In this document: positions 1-9,387 of the stretch, piece by piece
Position numbering within the stretch: position 1 is the stretch's first letter
Layout of the letters: each line of letters begins with the position of its first letter
NCBI RefSeq assembly: GCF_035222375.1
Contig: NC_085891.1
Span: 992,001 to 1,056,000 of the forward strand
DNA length: 64,000 bases
Source of the DNA: Podospora pseudocomata
Lineage: Eukaryota; Ascomycota; Sordariomycetes; Sordariales; Podosporaceae
Direction: 5' to 3'
Translations under genes and position numbers: made by a program
The notes under the pieces: generated by a model
What the model was told of the DNA's origin: nothing
Seen by the model: the letters and a program-made list of their open reading frames with translations, nothing else
The model's database searches: none

Positions 1-105
1 CAACTAACCTAAAGCTTTGCTTTGCCATCACCGCGACACGCTAGCTACCTACCTACCCGACCGAAAAGTAAAACGAAGGGATAGAACGCGAGAGAGAGAA
101 ACAAG

Positions 106-891
106 ATGTGGCTTGTTAACTGGTGTAAGTATTTTTGGGCAAGGGGTGTTTCGATGGGATGGGGGCGAGATGCTGACGTTTGGGGGATGAACAAACAGTC
201 TACGATGTGCTCTCTTCGCTTGGCTTGTTGAACAAGCATGCCAAGCTGTTGTTTTTGGGCTTGGACAATGCGGGCAAGACGACGCTGTTGCACATGTTGA
301 AGAATGACCGGGTGGCTATTTTGCAGCCTACGTTGCATCCTAGTGCGTATTTGTTTCTGATTGAGGGAGGGAGTAAAGGGGACTGACGACGATGGTGGTT
401 TTTAGCTTCCGAGGAGCTCGCGATTGGTAATGTCAGGTTTACGACTTTTGATTTGGGTGGTCATCAGCAGGGTGAGTCTTTACGTGTGCCCTTTTTGGAG
501 AAGGTTGAATGAATAGGGAGTGCTGACGTGGAATGTGTTGTGGAAAACAGCTCGCCGCCTCTGGAAGGATTACTTCCCCGAAGTCAACGGCATCGTCTTC
601 CTCGTTGACGCCAAGGACCACGAGCGGTTCCCCGAGGCCAAGGCCGAGATTGATGGGCTTCTTTCGATGGAGGAGCTGGCCAAGGTCCCGTTTGTGGTGT
701 TGGGTAACAAGATTGATCACCCGGATGCGGTAAGTGAGGATGAGCTTCGCCACCATTTGGGGATTTACCAGACGACGGGCAAGGGCAAGATTCCGCTGGA
801 GGGGATCCGCCCGATTGAGGTTTTCATGTGCTCGGTTGTGATGAGGCAGGGGTATGGGGATGCTATTCGGTGGTTGTCGCAATACGTTTAG
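106..891 (+). CDS. SAR1: Sar1-type small GTPase of the COPII coat
   Basis: Four exons (106-124, 199-342, 406-471, 551-891) give 189 residues, the usual length for fungal Sar1. The family recruits Sec23/24 and Sec13/31 to ER exit sites when GTP-bound and starts COPII budding. Visible motifs are the amphipathic N-terminus MWLVNWF, the P-loop GLDNAGKT at 27-34, the switch II DLGGHQQ, the NKID guanine-specificity motif, and the C-terminal ending LSQYV. Introns are 74, 63 and 79 bp, and all ends are GT-AG. The first coding exon is only 19 nt, but its start is fixed by the conserved MW and by joining to FYDVLSSLG across the intron. The gene is complete and starts 105 bp into the window, so its promoter lies mostly outside. 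Identification is very secure. Confidence 0.97.
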
Positions 892-2126
892 GGGAGGGGT
901 TTGGATATGGGGGGGAGTGAGGTGACGGGGCGATATGAGGGACGGTATAAGAGGGTAGTAATGGATGGGGATAAGAATCAATACAGAAGGCCAGTTGCGT
1001 TTGCTTGTGTTTGATGGGGGATTGCGGGTGTGGTTGGCTGTTGAACTTGTGGTGTAGGCATGGGCGAGAATGTTTTGAGGCGTTATGATATATGATTTAT
1101 ATTGGAAATGATACTTTTCTACCTGCCTCTCATGCTGATGATGCCGAGCGGGACAGGCTTCGAAAGATGATTGCTAGGCGTACTGGGATGAAGACCAGAC
1201 CTCGCTAGATATTTTGATGGAAATCATCAGATTGTACACAGGCGCGTATTTGGGAGGCACCACAAGATGGTCAACAGGCCTCGTCACATGATAGGCAGAT
1301 CTACAGATTCGCAGCAAGCTCCAGAATTTCGTTCTTGATTTGCAATGATGATCTTTGTTCTAGTGTAATACCGAGGTGAAATAGAAGTCTAGGCAGGACA
1401 TAAAAGGAGGCTGAAGTTATCCCCAACACTTCGGAAATGAGCCCATAGGTGGAATGATTCCCCGAGTCCACTGGGGATGATGGTCAGAGGGAGGGTGGAC
1501 GGGACGCAGTGGATGGAGCTTGACGATTCAGGGTTGCATAACCCGGTTCATCGGCGGTGTGTTACCCCAGCTCAAGAAGGGCATATCTGGAAGAGATGAG
1601 AAGCGGAAATTTACAGCCCTTGCCTGGACGCTGAAAAGAAAAAGAATAAAGTCTATGATCTTGAGATCACAGCGTGTGTGAGGTTGTGGTAGGGAGGTGA
1701 CAAGGATAGCTTGGCATATGTTTTCCCCAAGTTTGGGGGTGGAGAGTGCTGCACAGGAGGTGCCACTTTGCCAAAAGCAAACCGACGTCATTCCACTGTC
1801 CTCCTGACAGCGGTGCGCGCAGCGGCGGCGGCGACAATTCACCTTTTTTGAATCAGCACTTTTTACCCACTAGATTGTTACCTACTGCATCACACTCCGG
1901 CGCAAATCAATTTACGACTGAAGGAAGGGCAAAGAGGTGGAAAGAAAAAAGAAAAAAACTCTGGGAAGCGGCGCGAATATGCTATCTCTTCTCGGGGTTT
2001 CTAGGACCGCTTGACGACCGACAACCTTTCAATTTTACCTACCTACCAAGTTAGACACCCTAGTCGTTCTTTTTTTATGCTGCGATACTACACGAAACAA
2101 CACGAGAAACCAGTGCGCCATTCACC
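892..2126. other. Intergenic region between SAR1 and the patatin lipase gene
   Basis: No supported gene. Short open frames on both strands lack recognisable domains and cross the likely SAR1 3' UTR and the lipase promoter. The last 200 bp before 2127 are pyrimidine-rich and contain a TACCTACC-type word near 2036-2047, as found in several other leaders in this window. Confidence 0.6.
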
Positions 2127-4682
2127 ATGGCGGACAAGAACAAAATGACGACGACCCCTATTCCCGACTCCTCCTTCTCGGGGGGTTCGTCTTCTGAAGA
2201 CAACCACCCCTCCTCACGCCTCAAACTCACCAGCACTACGCACCCCCCGACCGTCCGACCGGATATCGTGCTCCCCTCCAAAACCTACGGTTTCCCCCCG
2301 GAAGCGTTCGACTGGGCGAACCTCCCCGACGCGGAGACAAACTTCTTGCCGGCGGAGCATGTAGAAGCGTTTATACAAGCCCTGAGCGCGCCAGACTTTG
2401 TGGATGAGAAAGGGGAGGGGCAGAGTGTCAGGTTGAATAGTCCGGGGTTGTTGAGCAGGAGTGGGAGTAATTTGGAGTTTTTTGATGAGAATGAATCGCA
2501 CGAGTATGGTGGTGGGGGAGGGCAGGAGATGGGGACGGGGACGTTTATCACGGCGAGGAATGACTGGGCGCCGGTTAATGAGCGGGTTGTGAGTAGGGAG
2601 GAGACGAAGAAGAAGAAGAGGAGGTTTTTGAGAGGGGATAGGGATAAGGGGGAGAAGAAGAGGAGGCCGAAGTTGGGGTTGAAGGGGTTGGTTGGGTTGA
2701 CTGGGAGTGGGGAGGGGGGGAGGAGGGGAGGTGGGGGGAGGAGTAAGGATGAGACTAGGGAGGGGCACTTGTATCAGTTGTTGAAGTGGCCTTTTTTGTT
2801 GATTGTGGGGACGTGGTTGTTGGGGCTGTCGGTTGCGTATCTGGCGACGAGGTCGTATATTTATTTGTATGAGCAGTTTGTTGCGTGGAGAGGGAAGAGG
2901 GAGAAGTTGAGGCGGGCGATGAGGGCGACAGGGAATTACAAGCAGTGGGTGGCGGCGGCGAGGAAGATGGATGACTACTTTGGGGTGGCGGAGCAGTGGA
3001 AGGAGCAGGATGAGTTTGCGTATTATGATGCGAAGACGGTGAAGAGGGTGTGGGAGGAGATGAGGAGGTCGAGGGAGAAGGCCGAGAGGGCGACAGATGG
3101 GGGGGATGAGAAACGGGGGAGGGAGGCGGTGGAGGAGTTGAAGCAGTTGATGGGGGCTTGTGTCAAGAATAATTTTGTGGGGGTGGAGAATCCGAGGTTG
3201 TATAGTCAGACGTATTATGGGACGAAGAATTTGGTGCAGAATTTTGTGGATGAGGTGGAGAGGAGTATGAAGTTTTTGTTGGATACGGAGTTGATGAGTA
3301 AGGAGGAGAAGAGGGGGTTGTTTAAGGGGATTAGTGCGAACTATGGAAGGACGGCGTTGTGTTTGAGCGGTGGGGCGACGTTTGCGTATTATCATTTCGG
3401 GGTGGTGAAGGCGTTGTTGGAGGAGGACAAGTTGCCGGATATCATCACGGGGACGTCGGGTGGTGCGTTGGTTGCTGCATTGGTGGCGACTAGGACGAAT
3501 GAGGAGCTGAAGCAGCTGCTTGTGCCAGCGTTGGCGCACAAAATCACGGCTTGTAGGGAGCCGATCACGGTTTGGTTCAAGAGGTGGTGGAAGACGGGGG
3601 CCAGGTTTGATAGTGTCGACTGGGCTCAGCAGTGCTCTTGGTGGTCGAGGGGGTCGATGACGTTCAAGGAGGCGTATGAACGAACGGGCAGGGTGTTGAA
3701 TGTGAGCTGCGTGCCGGCTGATCCTCACAGTCCGACGATCCTGTGCAACTACCTGACCAGTCCGGACTGTGTTATCTGGAGTGCCGTGATTGCATCAGCA
3801 GCGGTCCCGGGTATTCTGAACCCAGTGGTGCTGATGATGAAGACGAGAGAGGGCAAGCTAGTGCCGTACTCTTTTGGCCACAAGTGGAAGGATGGCAGTT
3901 TGAGAACGGACATCCCAATCAAGGCGCTTAATCTTCACTTCAACGTCAACTTTACCATTGTCAGCCAGGTTAACCCCCACATCAACCTGTTCTTCTTCTC
4001 GTCGAGAGGTTCGGTTGGCCAGCCCGTGACGCATCGTAGGGGACGGGGCTGGAGAGGAGGGTACCTTGGCTCGGCCGTGGAGCAGTATATCAAGCTGGAC
4101 CTGACAAAATGGCTCAGGGTGTTGAGGCAGTTGGAGTTGCTACCGCGGCCGTTGGGACAGGACTGGTCGATGCTGTGGTTGCAGACCTTTGGGGGAACAG
4201 TCACCATCTGGCCCAACGCCAAGGTCACGGATTTCTTTGGCATCTTGAGCGATCCTGACGAGGCCAAGCTGGCGCGCATGATCCACGAAGGGCAGCAGAG
4301 CGCTTTTCCCAAGATCAAGTTTGTTGCCAACCGTTTGAGAGTGGAGAGGCTGGTGGAGCGAGGCAGGAGGGAGAACAGGCCTGGGTTTGATGCCTTCGTT
4401 GCCAATGACGAAGGCAAGACTGTGCCGGAGAGGCGGGGCAGTGTTGATAGTTTGTTGAGTGATGATGATTTGAACCGGCTGCTCGATCGCCAGAAGCAGA
4501 GGCGGCGCAATGACGACGGCAATTTCACGGCGACGGAGGATGAGACTACGGATGTGGATGGGGGGTTGACTGATGGGGAGACAATGCCCGGTGGGGGGCA
4601 GAGAAACATGAACATTGATGGAGGTGATACGGAGGAGGATTTCAGGTCGGGACGTCGGGCGGCGGGGAAGTTGTTGCTTTAG
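2127..4682 (+). CDS. Patatin-like triacylglycerol lipase/phospholipase, Tgl3/4/5 type
   Basis: Single-exon gene of 851 residues. The order is a disordered, charged N-terminus, one hydrophobic segment at about 219-241, a DUF3336-like region typical of yeast Tgl3-5 at about 258-385, then a patatin core. The core shows the glycine-rich oxyanion loop LSGGATFAYYHFG near 410, the nucleophile elbow GTSGG with Ser444, and Asp589 in KDGS, together the Ser-Asp dyad. The C-terminus is acidic and low in complexity. Family members hydrolyse storage triacylglycerol on lipid droplets or act as lysophospholipid enzymes; the substrate here is inferred. The start is the first ATG after stops, in the context ACC ATG GCG. 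Codons change abruptly from C-ending to G- or T-ending at about residue 90. Confidence 0.9.
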   Translation: MADKNKMTTTPIPDSSFSGGSSSEDNHPSSRLKLTSTTHPPTVRPDIVLPSKTYGFPPEAFDWANLPDAETNFLPAEHVEAFIQALSAPDFVDEKGEGQSVRLNSPGLLSRSGSNLEFFDENESHEYGGGGGQEMGTGTFITARNDWAPVNERVVSREETKKKKRRFLRGDRDKGEKKRRPKLGLKGLVGLTGSGEGGRRGGGGRSKDETREGHLYQLLKWPFLLIVGTWLLGLSVAYLATRSYIYLYEQFVAWRGKREKLRRAMRATGNYKQWVAAARKMDDYFGVAEQWKEQDEFAYYDAKTVKRVWEEMRRSREKAERATDGGDEKRGREAVEELKQLMGACVKNNFVGVENPRLYSQTYYGTKNLVQNFVDEVERSMKFLLDTELMSKEEKRGLFKGISANYGRTALCLSGGATFAYYHFGVVKALLEEDKLPDIITGTSGGALVAALVATRTNEELKQLLVPALAHKITACREPITVWFKRWWKTGARFDSVDWAQQCSWWSRGSMTFKEAYERTGRVLNVSCVPADPHSPTILCNYLTSPDCVIWSAVIASAAVPGILNPVVLMMKTREGKLVPYSFGHKWKDGSLRTDIPIKALNLHFNVNFTIVSQVNPHINLFFFSSRGSVGQPVTHRRGRGWRGGYLGSAVEQYIKLDLTKWLRVLRQLELLPRPLGQDWSMLWLQTFGGTVTIWPNAKVTDFFGILSDPDEAKLARMIHEGQQSAFPKIKFVANRLRVERLVERGRRENRPGFDAFVANDEGKTVPERRGSVDSLLSDDDLNRLLDRQKQRRRNDDGNFTATEDETTDVDGGLTDGETMPGGGQRNMNIDGGDTEEDFRSGRRAAGKLLL

Positions 4683-5031
4683 ACTTTTGTGTTTTTGCAT
4701 TGCAATCATGGTTGGTTTGATAGAGGAGCAACGGTACCAGCAAGAACACATGTGGCAGTTTATATTTCTAGAGGAGACGGTGAGATTTTGTAGGCTGTAT
4801 AATTGACGAGTTATGATACCTTTCTCGGTGTTCTGGATAGTCTTACCTATTCCAACTGTCAACCTGTCAATGCTCTGTATGTAGGTAGAACCAGGTCCTC
4901 CTTCACCTCACTTGGTCGTGTTTGCTACCCAGCTTGCTTCCACGCTTGCTCCTTAATTCCGGAGCAACTCCCACCATGCCTTATATACCTCTTCCTGCAC
5001 CCCACATTTCAACAAAACAGAACCGGAAGCT

Positions 5032-5104
5032 GCTCTCATAGCCTAGTGGTCAGGTCACACCTCACCAATTACTAACAAACTTAGGTAGATCAAACCTCGA
5101 AGAG
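5032..5104 (+). repeat. Degenerate tRNA-like head (SINE-like or tRNA relic)
   Basis: The sequence from 5032 reads like the 5' half of an Asp/Glu-type tRNA. It has a 7-nt acceptor-like start and then TAGCCTAGTGGTCA at 5039-5052, a match to the RNA polymerase III A-box. The expected anticodon and T arms are not intact: only a weak ATCAAACCT-like remnant lies near 5089-5097. It cannot be a working tRNA as it stands. Tandem units follow directly, so I read it as the head of an old tRNA-derived repeat; a chance A-box match is the alternative. Confidence 0.45.
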
Positions 5105-5115
5105 GTACGCAGTCC

Positions 5116-5333
5116 AACCCAGACGTGGAGAGAACATGACAAGAAACGTCGACCCATTGATTTGGTGCTCGATAGCATTCGACCCAGACATGGGGAGAAC
5201 ATAACAACAATTGTCGACCCATTCACTTGGATCTCGACAGAGACAACATGCTCATTGCGAGTATCACGGCACAATCGTCGACCCGTTCACTCGGATCTCG
5301 ACAGAGATAACATGCCCCTTGTGAGTATCAATC
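5116..5333 (+). repeat. Degenerate tandem repeat, about 65-bp period
   Basis: The word GTCGACCC recurs at 5148, 5213 and 5277, giving spacings of 65 and 64 bp. Flanking words also align: CCCAGAC...GAGAACAT appears at about 5117 and 5182, and GGATCTCGACAGAGA...AACATG at about 5228 and 5292. Roughly 3.3 units are visible. Many differences between units are C/T or G/A transitions. A weaker relative (CCCAGATGGGGGAGGAACAT) occurs near 5450. Confidence 0.7.
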
Positions 5334-5777
5334 ATCAGAATTCATGCCTTCTCAAGGAGTGCAATCAACATCATGGCGGAAACGCAAAAGAGCCTCCAAT
5401 TCCAATGGAAGAGGATTGCCTGTACAGGGAGTAAGTCCCAACCGAAACCCAGATGGGGGAGGAACATTGAGTTGGGCGAAAGCCCAGAAAGACGTAAATG
5501 AAATCTCCTTCTCTAAATGTGACAGCTGGGTGTGAGAGAGGTGATGGTTCATTTTTTTCAGCCTTGGTTTTTTTTCTTGCTGGTTTCTTGTTACGCGACC
5601 CTCAGGGATTTTGACTGACTGTTAAAGTCTAACATGTCGATTGAGATTGTAGTGCTGATAGTCTGGAGTTGAATAATATGTTGTTGCCTTCCCCCTAACC
5701 CATCATCTGTCTTGGCACACGGTCCACATCTCCAACCAACGTCAACACCAAGACCACGTCTATCCTTCAACATCATC

Positions 5778-6807
5778 ATGTCAGCAACAGCGACAACAAC
5801 AAGCAAAATGATATCTCAAACCATCTCCACCCTCTACAGCATCCTTTCAACAATACCCCCATCTCAATACTGCCAATCCTTCTTCCTCTTCGCCGCAGCA
5901 GCCGTCTCGGCGATTGCAGTCCTCCCCTCAGACCTCAAGCAAATCCTCGTCGACTATGGCGCCCGGGCATCTTCACCAAAACCCAGCAACAGCGCCGTGT
6001 TGTCATGGCTGTCAACCCTGACGAAACACACCCAGGTCCCGCACTCGTGGTTTGCAATCTTTTACGTTGTGTCAGTGGCCTGGTCGGTGTTTTGGCTGGG
6101 GCAGTTCCTCTACGGTGGACAGGTCATCAAGTTCATTGCAGAGCAAGAGGTGGAATATGGAGGGAATGGGAAAGGGATGGGGTCGGTGCAAGTGCTGGCC
6201 GGGTGGGCGATGATGTTCCTCCAGGGGGCGAGGAGGACGTGCGAACACTTGTTTGTGGTGAGGGCTTCGAGCACGTCGACGATGTGGGTTGTTCACTGGG
6301 TGCTTGGGTTGGGGTTTTACTTGGGGGTTGGGGTGGGGGTTGGGGTTGGGGGGGCGGGTGAGTTTTTGCTTTTTCATAGTGAAGGAGAAAGATGTGTGTG
6401 TGCTGACAATGATGATAGATGCTATCTTGAACCGGCGAACATTAGAGTTGAGCAGGGAGGAGATGGTTAAGCTTGGTGTTGCGGTTCCGGTGTTCTTCTA
6501 CGCCTGGGCTAACCAGTACAAATCTCACAAACATTTGGCTGGACTAAAGAAATATTCACTGCCTACAGAGGGACTGTTCAGGTGGTTCGTCTGCGCTCAT
6601 TACACTTGCGAGTGTTTGCTGTACTTGTCTATGGCTGTGGCTACGGCTCCGGAGGGGGTTTGGTTCAACAGGACGCTGGTGTGTGCGTTGGCTTTTGTGG
6701 TGGTTAACCTTGGCGTTACGGCTTCTGGGACGAGGAGGTGGTATGAAGAAAAGTTTGGGAAAGGGGCGGTGGAGGGGAGGTGGAATATGATTCCGTTTGT
6801 GTTTTAA
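5778..6807 (+). CDS. DFG10: Polyprenol reductase / steroid 5-alpha-reductase family protein
   Basis: Two exons (5778-6357, 6419-6807) encode 322 residues. The protein is hydrophobic with about six membrane spans, as in SRD5A3/Dfg10, which reduces polyprenol to dolichol in the ER for N-glycosylation. Family landmarks are QVPHSWF, LLQGARRTCEHLFV, MWVVHWVLG near the middle, and the C-terminal block with HKHLAGLKKYSLPTEGLF(R)W, HYTCECLLYLS and the ending GRWNMIPFVF. The intron is 61 bp with an in-frame GAT codon across the junction. I prefer the ATG at 5778 over an in-frame ATG at 5712, because the intervening 22 codons are basic and proline-rich and look like 5' UTR. Third positions become strongly G-rich in the second half of exon 1. 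Confidence 0.88.
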
Positions 6808-7016
6808 GTGCATGGTAGTGGAGGGCAAGCACGGCAGCGTTAAGAAACGATTACCACATCAAAAAAGTTCACCATCATTCATAGCAACATGGACAACACG
6901 TGAGGAGCTTTTTCGACCCAAGAATTCGGCCTTGGTTCCCGTCAATTTTGTACAGCATCAAAGTGGCCCATCTGCCTCGGCCGAGTCCGGAAATTCAGTA
7001 CCTGGCCGGTGTTTTC

Positions 7017-7866
7017 TCAGGGACGCTTGAACATCGGTCCCAGCTTATTTCCCAGTTTGGAGACTTTGAGCACATCCCGATATGTCAGGCTGATACGTGT
7101 CCGCCGCTGGTTCAGGCCGTCTTTGTATAGCTCCGGAGAACGCAAGAGGTCCCAGTTCACAATCGTCTTCTCCGACAACTCTACATCGGTTGCGATAGGC
7201 TCGATGCCATGGAGATACTCTGTGTAGAGATCCGCGGTTGTGATCAAGAGACTCCGGGGCTCTTGGAGGATGCGCCAGACAGGCTCCAGGTCCAAAGCGC
7301 CGTCTTCCTTGCTCTTGTACAGGTTCAAGCAGAGGGTAGAGCCGAGACTCACGGTGCAAACGACGGGGTGGTAGGCGCCGCCGTCCTTGTGTGGCATGAT
7401 GCCGGTGTTTGGGGGGTATTCGTTGATCAGAACATGGTTTGGTCGTTGGTGAGGGCTGTCATGAAACATGTTCTCGGGTTGGCTGTCGGATAGTGGGATC
7501 GAGAGGAGACGTGCGACGACGGGTTGTTCGAGCCAGTCGGGGAGTGGCCGGGCATCGAGAAGGGTGTTTTTGACGAGATCGGATGGCCATGTTTGGAGGC
7601 GCCTATGAGTGAGTTGTCGCCATCTCGCTTTCGGAGCTGTGTTGACCTTTTTGTATGTTCGCGATTAGAGGCAACGAGGTGGGGGGCCCGAATCAAACTG
7701 GGCACATTATTACCTTGTCCAAGATCGCCTTTTCCTCTTCTTCGGTGATGAAATCTGAGATGTAGTAGCAGGCGGGTGGAAGGGCCTTGATCTTCTTGTC
7801 CTCGAGGGTATGTGGCAGGTCGAGGGGCCGAGAAGAAGAAGCAGAAGAGGTGTCGTTGTCGTCCAT
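7017..7866 (-). CDS. ALKBH6-like Fe(II)/2-oxoglutarate dioxygenase
   Basis: Two exons on the minus strand (7866-7714, 7646-7017) give 260 residues. The protein belongs to the AlkB family and most resembles ALKBH6. The N-terminal part reads CYYISDFITEEEE, then RRLQTWPSDLV. The jelly-roll core has YPPNTGIMPHKDG with iron ligands His137 and Asp139, the distal His197 in YLHGIEP, and the 2-oxoglutarate-binding RRTRISLTYR at about 232-241. Known ALKBH6 proteins are poorly characterised, with proposed roles in DNA or RNA alkylation response. The intron is 67 bp. The gene is convergent with the polyprenol reductase gene, 209 bp away, and its promoter faces the HOS4-like gene. Confidence 0.9.
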
Positions 7867-9387
7867 GGTGGTTAGCCTGTCTGAGAGCCTTGCCCTTTCC
7901 CCGCTTGTCCGAGAGGTCTGTCTTATGCGAGGATGGCCAAACGGGCCAGCCGAAGAGGCGAAGCAGCTCAGCAGCGGTGAGTGGTGGGCTTGAGTGGTTG
8001 GGAAAAAAGGAAAAAGTCTGACAGAAAGATTATGTAGAGCGGCCTCCCAAAGCTAAATTGAGGGGCCCTGCTTTGGGGTGAGTTTTGTTGAAGGGCGACA
8101 AATTCCGAACCAGGCGGGAGGGGTCAACAAAGAGAAAAAGAGGGGAAACAGTGAAGCACGAAGGGACTGCACAGCGTTCGGGAACGGGCGTCTGTGAAAC
8201 ATGACGGGGGCCAGTTCACGAGTGGTGCCGTCGCTGCACAAAAAGGTCCAGAATGACCTACATGCACAAGGCCGCTCAATGTTGAATCTACGGGCCTTGG
8301 CGCTAACCCCAAAGGTCCAACTAATGCAGGGCAAAAAAGCCCGGGGAGGCGGCGAGCTTTTTCGAGGCCCTTTTGATTCTTGTAGGTACACGGTATCTGC
8401 ACTGAAAAGGAGGGGAGTCATCAGGCAACAGACAGTGATACGGCCGCTACCTGGAAGAGGCAACAGATCAACGTTTAAACACTCAAATGGATGGCCCAGG
8501 CTTGACAGGATAGCGGTGTACCTTGATATTTCTTGTTATTTTCAGAAACAGTGGTGACAAAACAACCCACATAAAAAAATGGGGGAGATTGCGGCCTTCT
8601 CGACAATTGAGCTCAGTCCAGGCTGCCCTGTTGAAGGCTTGGAACACACCCAACTGGCACCCACGGCACCCTGGTCCAACGCGTCGGAAAAAGCATTGTC
8701 TCCAGGGATTAAGCAGACGACGGTGGTAGGACACAACAGGGCCAATCAGCACGGTGGCGATCAGACTTTGATCTGGGAATCTCCAACTTCCCGCCTATTC
8801 CAGGTGCTGGGCCTTGCTGAGTGCTGAGTGGTTCGCTCTTGGCTGAGGTGCCAGTGGGTGCTTTACTAGGTACGCTCCATTCTGCTGCTGGCCTGGTGCT
8901 GCTGCCATCCTGCCATTCTGCCATCCATCCATCCATCCATTGTTTCCCGTTCCTTGGTGAGGACCGTCTCCTTTCACCAAACACACGCTCACGCTCACGC
9001 TCACGCTCGCGCTTTCACCCATCGCCAACCCGCGCGCAACTTCCCACCGGCACGCCCATCTCCATCCCATAAAACCCCCTAGCCTAATCTTGGAACCTTA
9101 TCCAATCCCGCGAGCCGTGGTGGTCGTTTGATTCGTTTCTCTCTCGTGTGTCACTTTTTGACCCGCCTCTACACTCACCTCCAGCTGCCACTGGCTCAGT
9201 GTTCAGTCACTTTGCTCTGCGCTGCAGTCTGCACTTTCTTTGCGAAGAACATTACTCTATTCTGTCGCATCATTGTCGACATCCTGATTCAATCACCACG
9301 CGCTTTTGCTGCCCTCTCGATCGAATTCCCGGGCCACCCAGCAACCAGGATGGTGCACAGCGGCTCTTGTTTTTCGAATTAAATGAC
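7867..9387. other. Divergent intergenic region, ALKBH6-like / HOS4-like genes
   Basis: No gene is supported in 1.5 kb. The region contains short simple repeats near its right end: ATCC units at about 8922-8940 and about four CACGCT-like units at 8983-9009. A reading frame without an ATG continues upstream of the HOS4-like start to about 9148, but its residues look like translated leader, so I leave it out. Confidence 0.6.

Larger units (their letters stand above)
4683..5711. other. Intergenic region with tRNA-like head and degenerate tandem repeat
   Basis: No gene is supported. The stretch holds the 3' flank of the lipase gene, a tRNA-like A-box sequence and a roughly 65-bp tandem repeat (both listed separately), then the leader of the polyprenol reductase gene. 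Confidence 0.6.

Noticed and set aside
2214-3728. Open frame of 504 codons on the minus strand, opposite the patatin lipase gene
   Set aside because: It lies wholly opposite a gene with clear catalytic motifs, is Pro/Arg/Leu-rich with no domain, and results from the G-ending codon bias of the real strand.
5712-5777. Upstream in-frame ATG of the polyprenol reductase gene
   Set aside because: The extra residues are polar and proline-rich, unlike the usual start of the family. It cannot be fully excluded without transcript data.
9148-9387. N-terminal extension of the HOS4-like protein
   Set aside because: The frame is open but has no ATG before 9388, and the residues look like translated leader.
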